Positions 1 through 7,063 of a stretch of 20,119 nt of DNA are shown piece by piece. The notes beneath the pieces were generated by a model. The model saw only the letters and a program-made list of their open reading frames with translations. It did not search any database and was not told the origin of the DNA. The DNA comes from CAIUSP01 sp040375675 (GTDB taxonomy: Bacteria > Actinomycetota > Thermoleophilia > Solirubrobacterales > 70-9): positions 1-20,119 of the forward strand of contig JBEIRY010000028.1 in the NCBI GenBank assembly GCA_040375675.1, read 5' to 3'. The number at the start of each line of letters is the position of its first letter. Positions within the stretch are counted from its first letter, which is position 1. A program made the position numbers and the translations under genes.

Positions 1-965
1 ATCGGGCTGAATCCCTGGTTGGGATTGGAGCCGTTGAGATTGGCGCGGGAGATGAATCCACGGCCACTATTTGGGTCACCAACACGAACGCTCCAATAAA
101 GATGTGTGCTGTCGGTCGCCAGTCCTACTGAGGTAGAAGAGACTTGTCCGTTCGGGCAGCCACTGCCCCCGCCGCCAGCCACCCTCTGAAGTGGGAGACC
201 AGCGGTGCTGGAGAGAAAGAGACGAGACTGGTTCAACTGGACGGCAGAACCGGTGAGTGTGCCCCTGCCGAGGGCGCTGCCACAAAGCGCCAGCCTGTTG
301 GTCCAGTAGAAGTTATTGCCGTTGATCGCGATTCCGTCGGAGAGAAACTCGTACCCGCTGAGTGTGCCCCTGACCCTCCAACGGCGATCGATGCTGGAAG
401 ACGTTCCGCCGACACCAGTACTGAGGCTGGCGCGACCGATGGTCTGGTTGCCCGCCTGCTGGTTGAACGCGGTCCAATTGCTGAAGTACACCCACGAGCC
501 ATCGACCGCAATACCGCGCGCTCGATAATCCACCGCTCCACCGACGAAGGTATTCCTGACGTCGGTGCCGCCGAGGTTGGCCCGCCCAACGAGACCTTGA
601 CCGGAGCGGACCGAATTCGTCCAGAATATGTTGCTGCCGTTAAGCGCAACTCCCCAGGGCATCCGGTTGCTGGCGAGGGTGATGAAGTTCTGATTTACGG
701 ATGAGCCATCGAGGTTGGCGCGGCCGATCCTGTGAGCATCGGGGCTCGTCCAGTAGATGAAATTGGAATTGACCGCGACACTCTGAGGAGCGCGCAATCC
801 GGTGATGAAGTTCGGCTGAGGGTTGGTGCCGTCATTGTTGGCGCGACCGATCGAGTTGGTGGCGGGCGAAGCCCAGTAGACGAACGCATTCGCCGCTGGG
901 GCGATGGCGCCGAGCGCGGCTACGGCGAGGACCGAGGCAAGGGTGAGTCGGATCCTGCGGGTCAT
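1..965 (-). CDS. Secreted YWTD-like beta-propeller repeat protein (partial, C-terminus off window)
   Basis: The frame is open from an ATG at 965 down to the left edge, about 321 codons with no stop, so the gene is truncated by the window. The start is supported by AGGGAG four bases upstream. The protein begins with a Sec-type signal peptide: basic MTRRIR, a hydrophobic Leu/Ala/Val stretch, and a likely AxA cut after ANA near residue 27. The rest is a repeat of roughly 40-65 residues built around a YW[TS] strand, an IGRANLDG turn and a G[IV]A[VI]-G-N strand. At least five repeats and part of a sixth are visible, growing longer towards the C-terminus by Gly/Ser-rich insertions. This pattern resembles LDL-receptor YWTD or NHL-like propellers. 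It is probably exported and may bind a ligand or the cell wall; no catalytic residues are recognisable. It is divergent from fdh. Confidence 0.8.
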   Translation of the reverse strand, partial: MTRRIRLTLASVLAVAALGAIAPAANAFVYWASPATNSIGRANNDGTNPQPNFITGLRAPQSVAVNSNFIYWTSPDAHRIGRANLDGSSVNQNFITLASNRMPWGVALNGSNIFWTNSVRSGQGLVGRANLGGTDVRNTFVGGAVDYRARGIAVDGSWVYFSNWTAFNQQAGNQTIGRASLSTGVGGTSSSIDRRWRVRGTLSGYEFLSDGIAINGNNFYWTNRLALCGSALGRGTLTGSAVQLNQSRLFLSSTAGLPLQRVAGGGGSGCPNGQVSSTSVGLATDSTHLYWSVRVGDPNSGRGFISRANLNGSNPNQGFSP

Positions 966-1126
966 CTGGCTCCCTGTCTGGCGTGGGTTTGAGCGCTCGG
1001 AGGCGTGATGACGACCCTCGGTTGCTAAGGAAAGTAACACAGCCTCAGGCGCGGAGTTGCGGATGCGGCGTTCAGGCGCGGGTCGCCAAACCGGCGCCTC
1101 GACCAGCCCAACCGAACGAGAAGCTC

Positions 1127-1132
1127 TACGCT
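1127..1132 (+). promoter_or_regulatory. Candidate -10 element (TACGCT) of a leaderless fdh transcript
   Basis: TACGCT (TAnnnT type) ends 7 nt before the ATG of fdh at 1140. No convincing Shine-Dalgarno sits at the usual distance, and no good -35 is visible. The position predicts transcription starting at or next to the A of ATG. The same hexamer occupies the equivalent place before the LLM gene and egtB. Confidence 0.4.
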
Positions 1133-1139
1133 CTTCGGC

Positions 1140-2339
1140 ATGGCAAAGATTCTCTGTGTCCTGTTCGACGATCCGGTTCCCGGGTACCCACCCGAGTATC
1201 CGCGCGACGAGATCCCCACGATCTCGGACTATCCCGACGGACAGAAGGCGCCCACCCCCAATGCGATCGACTTCACCCCCGGCCAACTGCTTGGCAGCGT
1301 CTCGGGTGAGCTGGGCTTGAGGAAGTTCCTCGAAGGCGCCGGCCATGAGCTGGTCGTCACCTCGGACAAAGACGGCACCGACAGCGAGTTCGAAAAACAT
1401 CTGGTCGACGCCGATGTGGTGATCTCGCAGCCCTTCTGGCCCGCTTACCTGACCGCCGAACGGATCGAAAAGGCGAAGAACCTCAAGCTCGCGATCACCG
1501 CCGGTATCGGATCAGACCACGTAGATCTCGAAGGCGCGATGAAAAACGGAATCACGGTGGCCGAGGTCACCTACTGCAACTCGATCAGCGTCGCCGAGCA
1601 CGTTGTGATGATGATCTTGGGCCTCGTGCGCAACTACATCCCCTCGCACCAGATCGTCACCGACGGCGGCTGGAACATCGCAGACGCCGTCTCTCGCGAG
1701 TACGACCTGGAGGGAATGCAGGTCGGCACCGTAGCGGCCGGCAGGATCGGGCTTGCAGTGCTGCGACGCCTCGCGCCGTTCGATGTGGGCCTGCACTACA
1801 CGGATCGCCATCGCCTACCCAAGGAGGTTGAGGAGGAACTGAATCTGACCTTCCACGAGACCCCACAGGAGATGGTCCCGCAGTGCGACGTGGTCACGAT
1901 CAACGCGCCGCTGCATCCCGAGACCGAGCACCTCTTCGACGACGAGATGATCGCCTCGATGAAGCGCGGCACCTACCTGATCAACACCGCCCGCGGAAAG
2001 ATCTGCGATCGCGACGCGATCGTGCGAGGACTCGAATCCGGTCAGCTCGCAGGCTACGCCGGTGATGTGTGGTTCCCCCAGCCGGCGCCCCAGGATCACC
2101 CGTGGAGGACGATGCCCCACGAGGGCATGACCCCCCACACCTCTGGTGCGAGCCTCTCGGCCCAGACCCGCTACGCCGCCGGCACCCGAGAGATCCTCGA
2201 GTGCTTCTTCGACGAAAAGCCGATCCGCGATGAGTACCTGATCGTCGACGGCGGCGAACTGGCGGGAACCGGCGCGCACTCTTACAGCGAAGGCGACGCA
2301 ACCAAGGGCTCAGAGGAAGCAGCCGAGTTCAAGCGTTGA
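1140..2339 (+). CDS. fdh: NAD-dependent formate dehydrogenase (EC 1.17.1.9)
   Basis: The 399-aa protein has the length and nearly the whole pattern of Pseudomonas sp. 101-type cofactor-free formate dehydrogenase (D-2-hydroxyacid dehydrogenase superfamily), which oxidises formate to CO2 with NAD+ as a cytosolic dimer. Visible landmarks, counting Met, are Pro98-Phe99 and Ile123 of the formate pocket, Asn147 in TYCNSIS, the Rossmann motif AAGRIG at 199-204, Asp222 that sets NAD+ preference, catalytic Arg285 in NTARGK, Gln314, and catalytic His333 in TPHTSG. The start matches the family N-terminus (MAKILCVLFDDP). Position 256, a Cys in the Pseudomonas enzyme (Cys255), is Ala here. The gene stands alone, divergent from the propeller gene and convergent with ftsZ. 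It probably supplies NADH from formate; no other C1 gene is nearby. Confidence 0.97.
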   Translation: MAKILCVLFDDPVPGYPPEYPRDEIPTISDYPDGQKAPTPNAIDFTPGQLLGSVSGELGLRKFLEGAGHELVVTSDKDGTDSEFEKHLVDADVVISQPFWPAYLTAERIEKAKNLKLAITAGIGSDHVDLEGAMKNGITVAEVTYCNSISVAEHVVMMILGLVRNYIPSHQIVTDGGWNIADAVSREYDLEGMQVGTVAAGRIGLAVLRRLAPFDVGLHYTDRHRLPKEVEEELNLTFHETPQEMVPQCDVVTINAPLHPETEHLFDDEMIASMKRGTYLINTARGKICDRDAIVRGLESGQLAGYAGDVWFPQPAPQDHPWRTMPHEGMTPHTSGASLSAQTRYAAGTREILECFFDEKPIRDEYLIVDGGELAGTGAHSYSEGDATKGSEEAAEFKR

Positions 2340-2345
2340 GCCGTT

Positions 2346-2362
2346 GGCGGCCGAGGGCCGTC
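2346..2362. terminator. Possible bidirectional hairpin between fdh and ftsZ
   Basis: GGCGGCC-GAG-GGCCGTC forms a 7-bp stem (one G-U pair) with a 3-nt loop in the 50-bp gap between the convergent fdh and ftsZ genes. No T-tract follows on either strand, so a role in termination is inferred from position only. Confidence 0.3.
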
Positions 2363-2389
2363 GGGGGCAGCGGAGTCGAGGTTCAGAAG

Positions 2390-3973
2390 TTACTGACCGG
2401 GGGTGAACTCGGGCACGTCTACGAACATGCCTCTGGTGTCGGCCTGACGGGGGGTGCGTGAGCCACGATCGGCCGAGTAGTGATCCTCGGCAGCCCAGCG
2501 CTTCTCCCAGTCGGCAAGCGGCCGACGCTGAGGGTCGAAGTCTCGTCCGCGTCCACCCTGCGGGCTGGGCTCGCGCGGTCCGTCGGAGTCGTTGCGACGA
2601 CGCCGGATCGGGTTCTTGTCGAAGCGAGTGGCGATCACGGTGACCCAGACCTCCTCAGAGAGGTCCTCGTCGATGCTGGCACCGAAGATGATGTTGGCGT
2701 CGGGGTGAGCGGCTTCGCGCACGACCTCGGCGGCCTCGCTCGCCTCGATCAAAGAGAGGTCGGTACCGCCGGTGATCGAGAGCAGCAGCGAGTGCGCGCC
2801 CTCTACCGAACTGTCTAGAAGCGGCGACGAAACGGCCTTCTGTGCGGCGAGGATCGCGCGATGCTCGCCGATACCCATACCGATTCCGAGGATTGCGTCG
2901 CCGGCCTCGAGCATGGTGGTGCGGACATCAGCAAAGTCGAGGTTGATCAGACCGGGCAGCATGACCAGATCCGAGATGCCCTGGACCGACTGACGAAGCA
3001 CATCGTCGGCCACGCGGAAGGCGTCCTGGATCGAGGTGCGTCGTTCGAGGATCTCGAGCAGACGCTCGTTCGGCACCACGATCATCGTGTCGACCTCGGT
3101 GCTGAGGGCGGCGATGCCTTCCTCAGCCTGCTTTTCGCGAAGCGCACCTTCGAAGGAGAAAGGTTTAGTCACGGCGGCGACGGTCAGCGCACCGACATCG
3201 CGTGCCAGCTTGGCGACCATCGGAGCGGCACCGGTACCGGTACCTCCACCTGCGCCGGCGGCGATGAAGACCATGTCGGACCCGGCGAGCAGGCTCTTGA
3301 TCTTGTCCTGATCCTGGAAGGCGGCGCGATAGCCGACTCGCGGATCGGAGCCCGAGCCGAGGCCACGGGTGAGCTCGCTGCCGATGTGCAAAGTGACATC
3401 GGCCTTGGAGTTCTGCAGCGACTGGAGATCGGTGTTGATGGCGACGAACTCGACACCCGGAACCTGCGCCTCGACCATACGGTTGACGGCATTGACGCCT
3501 GCTCCTCCCACGCCGACCACACGGAGAACCGCCTGATGGCTGCGGGGAATTGCATCGAAGGTGATGGTGTCTGGCTCCTTGCGGCCGTAAGCCGGCGATG
3601 CGTCTGCGGACGCGCCGCTCAGCAGGGCCTGGAGTCCCTCGTGGTTGGGTGACTCGACCTCGATCACCTTGGGCTCGGCTACTTCGACCGGCTCCTCGGC
3701 GGGCTCGTCTTCGGACTCGTTTGGCTCGTCCACCGGGGCCTCGGGCTCGGTTACGGGAGCCTCGGGGGTGACGGTCTCGGCAACCGGCTCCACCTCGACG
3801 ACTTCGACGGCCTCGACTACCTCGGCAACTGCGACAGCGGCATCCTCGCCAGCGCTCGAAGTGGCGGCAGCGGTGTTGTCGGTGATCTTGACCTCTTCCT
3901 CGGCAACCGAGGACTCGGTCGAGCGGAAGAGATCGGCGAGGGGGCCCTCACGCATGCTGGCGCGCTTACTCAT
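2390..3973 (-). CDS. ftsZ: Cell division GTPase FtsZ with long acidic N-terminal extension
   Basis: FtsZ is the tubulin-like GTPase that forms the cytokinetic ring. The 527-aa product shows the GTPase core from about residue 146: VGVGGAGVNAVNRM, the tubulin signature GGGTGTG at 242-248, and the T7 synergy loop NLDFADV at 344-350. The polymerising enzyme therefore looks intact. The C-terminal linker is Arg/Asp-rich and ends in VDVPEFTPGQ, a DVPxF tail peptide lacking the usual basic end. The odd part is residues 1-145. MREGPLADLF is followed by a Glu/Val/Ala/Pro-rich stretch with 28 acidic and 2 basic residues between 20 and 108; usual FtsZ N-tails are short. I chose ATG 3973 because AAGGAGGTC lies 8-9 nt upstream. 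A longer frame from 4051 exists but lies within parA. The start overlaps the parA stop by 8 bp, implying coupling. No dcw-cluster genes adjoin. Confidence 0.96.
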   Translation of the reverse strand: MSKRASMREGPLADLFRSTESSVAEEEVKITDNTAAATSSAGEDAAVAVAEVVEAVEVVEVEPVAETVTPEAPVTEPEAPVDEPNESEDEPAEEPVEVAEPKVIEVESPNHEGLQALLSGASADASPAYGRKEPDTITFDAIPRSHQAVLRVVGVGGAGVNAVNRMVEAQVPGVEFVAINTDLQSLQNSKADVTLHIGSELTRGLGSGSDPRVGYRAAFQDQDKIKSLLAGSDMVFIAAGAGGGTGTGAAPMVAKLARDVGALTVAAVTKPFSFEGALREKQAEEGIAALSTEVDTMIVVPNERLLEILERRTSIQDAFRVADDVLRQSVQGISDLVMLPGLINLDFADVRTTMLEAGDAILGIGMGIGEHRAILAAQKAVSSPLLDSSVEGAHSLLLSITGGTDLSLIEASEAAEVVREAAHPDANIIFGASIDEDLSEEVWVTVIATRFDKNPIRRRRNDSDGPREPSPQGGRGRDFDPQRRPLADWEKRWAAEDHYSADRGSRTPRQADTRGMFVDVPEFTPGQ

Positions 3974-4895
3974 GTGAGATGACCTCCTTGGCGAGATCAC
4001 GGTAGTAGGTAGCAGCCTTGCCCTTGGGGTCGTACTTGAGAACGGAAGCACCGCGCACCGGGGCCTCGGCGAACTTGATCGCCTTCTTGATCCGGGACTG
4101 GAAGACCAGGTCGCCGAAGTTCTCCTCGAGGATCTCGATCGCCTCCTTGGCGTGAACGGTCCTCGAGTCGAGCATGGTCGGCAAGATGCCCTCGATCTCG
4201 ACCTTGGGGTTCAAGTTCTCACGGATCATCCGGAGGGTGTTCTGCAGCTGCATCAGACCGCGCATCGAGAGGTACTCGCACTGGACCGGGACGATCACCT
4301 TGTCGGCAGCGGTCAGAGCATTGATGGTCAGCAGACCGAGGCTCGGCGGAGTGTCGATGCAGATGAAGTCGTAGTCGCCGCGAATTTCGTTGACGGCCTT
4401 CTGCAGGCGACGCTCACGGCCGATCTGGGCTGCCATTGCGATCTCGGCACCGGCGAGGTCGATCGAGGAGACAGCGACATCGATCTCACGCTCGGCGATC
4501 ACCTCACGCAGGGACATCTCGTGAACCAGGACGTCGAACATGCTCTTGTCGACCTTGTCCGGGTCGATGCCCTGGCTCATGGTCAGGTTGCCCTGAGGGT
4601 CCATGTCGATTGCGAGGACCTTGTGACCAGACTCCTTGAGAGCAACGGCGAGGTTGAGCGCGGTGGTGGTCTTGGCGACGCCACCCTTCTGGTTGGCGAA
4701 AGCGATCACCTTGGCACGGCGCTTCTTGTCTCCGGAGGCAGCCTTGTTGGTGGTCTTGGGAGCCTTGGCCTCGGCCTTCTTGGCGGCCTTGGGGGCGTCC
4801 TTCTTGGACTCGCCGCGCTTGGGCGTGACGATGTCGTCGGCACGCAGGCGTGCGCCGGTGGTCTTGCTTGCAGGCGTGTTGGGCTTGGAAGTCAT
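3966..4895 (-). CDS. parA: ParA/Soj-family ATPase with basic N-terminal tail
   Basis: This is a 309-aa P-loop ATPase of the ParA/MinD class. It shows the deviant Walker A KGGVAKTT (70-77) with signature lysine, a Walker A'-like IDMDPQGN (96-103) and Walker B ICIDTPPS (178-185). ParA proteins bind the nucleoid as ATP dimers and position chromosomes, division proteins or other cargo, usually with a ParB-like activator. No parB is in this window. Residues 1-62 form a Lys/Ala/Thr-rich tail with 19 basic and 6 acidic residues, absent from compact Soj proteins. It could add DNA affinity or contact the acidic tail of FtsZ. The stop overlaps the ftsZ start by 8 bp, so the two are probably made together. 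The ATG at 4895 has only a weak upstream GGGGAA. It could be the segregation ParA, or an orphan or MipZ-like divisome positioner. Confidence 0.92.
   Translation of the reverse strand: MTSKPNTPASKTTGARLRADDIVTPKRGESKKDAPKAAKKAEAKAPKTTNKAASGDKKRRAKVIAFANQKGGVAKTTTALNLAVALKESGHKVLAIDMDPQGNLTMSQGIDPDKVDKSMFDVLVHEMSLREVIAEREIDVAVSSIDLAGAEIAMAAQIGRERRLQKAVNEIRGDYDFICIDTPPSLGLLTINALTAADKVIVPVQCEYLSMRGLMQLQNTLRMIRENLNPKVEIEGILPTMLDSRTVHAKEAIEILEENFGDLVFQSRIKKAIKFAEAPVRGASVLKYDPKGKAATYYRDLAKEVISHE
3981..3989 (-). promoter_or_regulatory. Strong Shine-Dalgarno fixing the ftsZ start
   Basis: On the minus strand AAGGAGGTC lies inside the last codons of parA, with 7 nt between the end of the motif and ATG 3973. 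It is a near-perfect anti-16S match. It shows that ftsZ starts at 3973 and is read from the parA-ftsZ transcript. Confidence 0.75.
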
Positions 4896-4976
4896 GTGCG
4901 TGTTGTTTCCCCACGCCTGTTGCGATTCCTGCCACGAATTCCATCGGAGAAGCCATTTGCAAGGGGTTTCGCAAGA

Positions 4977-5909
4977 ATGGCTCTAGGCGTGAGCGATCTA
5001 CTCGACAAGAAGCTGGTTTTCGTCACCGGAAAAGGCGGTGTGGGCAAGTCCACGGTCGCGCTCTCTCTGGGGCTCGCAGGCGCTGCACGGGGCAAACGCA
5101 CGATCGTCTGTGAGATCGCCTCGCAGGAAAACGCCTCACGCGTGTTCAAGCGTGCCCAGGTGGGGTTCAACGAGGTCGAGCTCACACCCGGGCTCTGGGG
5201 GATCTCCATAGACCCGGACGAGTCGATGCGTGAGTACCTGCTTCTGCAGTTGAAGGTCAAGGCGATGGGCGATCTGCTGATGCGCTCGAAGCTCTTCCTC
5301 TACCTCGCCCAGGCCGCGCCGGGTCTGAAGGAGCTGGTCACGATCGGAAAGATCTGGGAGCTCACGCTTCCCGACCGCAAGGTGAAGGGGATGGAGCCGT
5401 ACGACCTGGTGATAGTCGACGCGCCGGCCACCGGACACGGGGTGGGATTTCTCCAGACACCCAGGACCTTTGCCGAGATAGCGCGCGTCGGGCCGATCCA
5501 CAACCAGGCCTCGACCCTAGCCGCCCAGATCACCAACCACGATGAGACGGGGGTGGCGATCGTCGCGCTGCCGGAGGAGATGCCGGTGAATGAATCCGCC
5601 TCACTCGAGACGCAGCTGATCGACGATGTCGGCGTGGCAGTGGATCGCCTCTACATGAACGCCCTCTACCCCCATCTATTCAGCGACACCGAAGCCGAGA
5701 CACTGGCCGGCCTGCGAGAGAGCGCCGAAGGCCCCACGAAGGCAGCGATCACCGCGGCGATGAGCGAGCACAAACGCGCGACCGTTCAGCACGCACAGCT
5801 CGAGCGACTCAAGGAGATGACCCGCACGCCGGTAACCGAGCTGCCGTTCATCTTCAAACCGCAGTTGGACCTGGGTGACTTCAATGAACTCTCGGAGCTG
5901 ACGATATGA
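4977..5909 (+). CDS. ArsA/Get3-like ATPase, first of pair (BagA/Rv3679-like)
   Basis: A 310-aa ArsA/Get3 family ATPase. It has the deviant P-loop GKGGVGKST (18-26) including signature Lys19, Walker B with switch II VDAPATGH (148-154), and an adenine-loop-like ALPEEMPVNES (197-207). A frame open back to 4152 on this strand is only the antisense of parA; ATG 4977 is preferred because AAGGGG stands 10 nt upstream and the family N-terminus begins there. The stop overlaps the next start by ATGA. In mycobacteria the adjacent pair Rv3679-Rv3680 (BagA-BagB) forms a Get3-like ATPase complex, and this pair has the same arrangement and P-loop asymmetry. The function here is inferred: an ATP-driven client-binding or chaperone-like complex rather than an arsenite pump, since no arsB or arsR is present. 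Confidence 0.9.
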   Translation: MALGVSDLLDKKLVFVTGKGGVGKSTVALSLGLAGAARGKRTIVCEIASQENASRVFKRAQVGFNEVELTPGLWGISIDPDESMREYLLLQLKVKAMGDLLMRSKLFLYLAQAAPGLKELVTIGKIWELTLPDRKVKGMEPYDLVIVDAPATGHGVGFLQTPRTFAEIARVGPIHNQASTLAAQITNHDETGVAIVALPEEMPVNESASLETQLIDDVGVAVDRLYMNALYPHLFSDTEAETLAGLRESAEGPTKAAITAAMSEHKRATVQHAQLERLKEMTRTPVTELPFIFKPQLDLGDFNELSELTI

Positions 5910-7042
5910 CCTCGATCGCCGAGATCCTCGCCGACCGCAAGATCTGCATCTGCGCGGGATCAGGCGGCGTGGGCAAGACGACCACCTCTGCAGCGATCGC
6001 CTCGGGCCTCGCCGCACGCGGGATGAAGGTGGCAGTCTTGACGATCGATCCGGCAAAGCGGCTGGCCGACTCACTCGGTCTCGAAGAGCTGGGTAACGAG
6101 CCGCGACAGGTAGACCCGGCGCTCTTCACCGAGGCCGGCGTGGAGATGAAGGGCGAGCTCTGGGCGATGATGCTCGACTCGAAGGCGACCTTCGACGAGC
6201 TGGTCGAGCGCAACGCGCCTGATGAGGCAGCAAGAGACCGAATCCTCGAAAACCGCATCTACCGGCAGATCTCCAACGCCCTCGCCGGATCGCAGGAGTA
6301 CATGGCGATGGAGAAGCTCTACGAGATCCACCAGTCAGGCGATTACGACTTCCTGGTGCTCGACACGCCGCCGTCACGCAACGCGCTCGACTTCTTGGAT
6401 GCGCCCAAGCGCCTGACCCAGTTCATCGAGGGTCGCTCGCTGCAGATCTTCATGAAGCCAACAGGGCTCGCAACGAGCCTGATCGGCCGCGGCAGCGCGG
6501 TGATGTTCCAGGTCCTCAAGCGAATCCTCGGATTCGACCTGCTCTCGGACATAGGAGAGTTCCTGCAGGCGTTCAGTGGCATGGTCGACGGTTTCAGCGA
6601 ACGCGCAAAGAGCGTCTCTGCCCTCTTGGCTGACCCTGCAACGAGTTTCATCGTCGTGTGCGGGCCTCAGGGAGAGCCGATCGAAGAGGCGATCTTCTTC
6701 CAGCGGAAGCTGCTCGAGGCCGAGATGCCGGTCGGGGGGATCATCGTCAACAAGGTCCACTACGAGATCGACGGAGGCGAGGGCGTCGAGAAGACCTTGA
6801 CCAACCAACTCGGCGTCGACTCCGATCTGGCAGTGCGGGTATCCGCGAACTTCGACAACTACCGGGCGCTGGCCAGCCGAGATGCTGAGAACATCAGCCG
6901 GCTGTCGCGCGACCTGAACGCTCAGACGGTCATCAGGGTGCCGTACTTCGACGAGGACGTGCACGATCTCGGAGGCCTGCTGAAGATCGACGGATACCTG
7001 TTCGCAAGCGGAGACGAACGCGAACAGATGGCCGCGTCCTAG
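5906..7042 (+). CDS. ArsA/Get3-like ATPase, second of pair (BagB/Rv3680-like)
   Basis: A 378-aa partner of the preceding ATPase, starting at the ATGA overlap with GGAG 8 nt upstream. The P-loop reads GSGGVGKTTT (18-27), so the signature lysine found in the partner (Lys19) is Ser19 here. Switch I-like DPAKRLADSLG (48-58) and Walker B LDTPPS (152-157) are intact. Residues about 175-235 form a hydrophobic, Gly-containing helical segment that in Get3 relatives builds the client-binding lobe. The pair probably works as a heteromer with unequal nucleotide sites, as proposed for Rv3679-Rv3680. It ends 21 bp from the stop of a convergent gene. Specific clients cannot be read from sequence. Confidence 0.9.
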   Translation: MTSIAEILADRKICICAGSGGVGKTTTSAAIASGLAARGMKVAVLTIDPAKRLADSLGLEELGNEPRQVDPALFTEAGVEMKGELWAMMLDSKATFDELVERNAPDEAARDRILENRIYRQISNALAGSQEYMAMEKLYEIHQSGDYDFLVLDTPPSRNALDFLDAPKRLTQFIEGRSLQIFMKPTGLATSLIGRGSAVMFQVLKRILGFDLLSDIGEFLQAFSGMVDGFSERAKSVSALLADPATSFIVVCGPQGEPIEEAIFFQRKLLEAEMPVGGIIVNKVHYEIDGGEGVEKTLTNQLGVDSDLAVRVSANFDNYRALASRDAENISRLSRDLNAQTVIRVPYFDEDVHDLGGLLKIDGYLFASGDEREQMAAS

Positions 7043-7063
7043 GAACCTCTCAGAGGGGGATGA

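Noticed and set aside
144..704. Open frames on the plus strand over the propeller gene
   Set aside because: They mirror the repeat periodicity of the minus-strand propeller gene, which has a signal peptide, RBS and recognisable blades.
2861..3652. 263-codon open frame on the plus strand over ftsZ
   Set aside because: It lies fully antisense to the conserved FtsZ core, has no recognisable domain, and long shadow frames are common in GC-rich DNA.
4152..4976. Long N-terminal extension of the first Get3-like ATPase
   Set aside because: The stretch is the antisense of parA, with low-complexity Leu/Gly/Asp composition typical of a shadow frame. The family N-terminus and an RBS begin at 4977.
4977..7042. 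Arsenite efflux operon
   Set aside because: The ATPases are of ArsA type, but arsB, arsR, arsC and arsD are absent, and the pairing matches the actinobacterial Get3-like pair.
7046..7056. CCTCT-C-AGAGG as a terminator between convergent genes
   Set aside because: The usable stem is only 4 bp with a 3-nt loop and no T-run.
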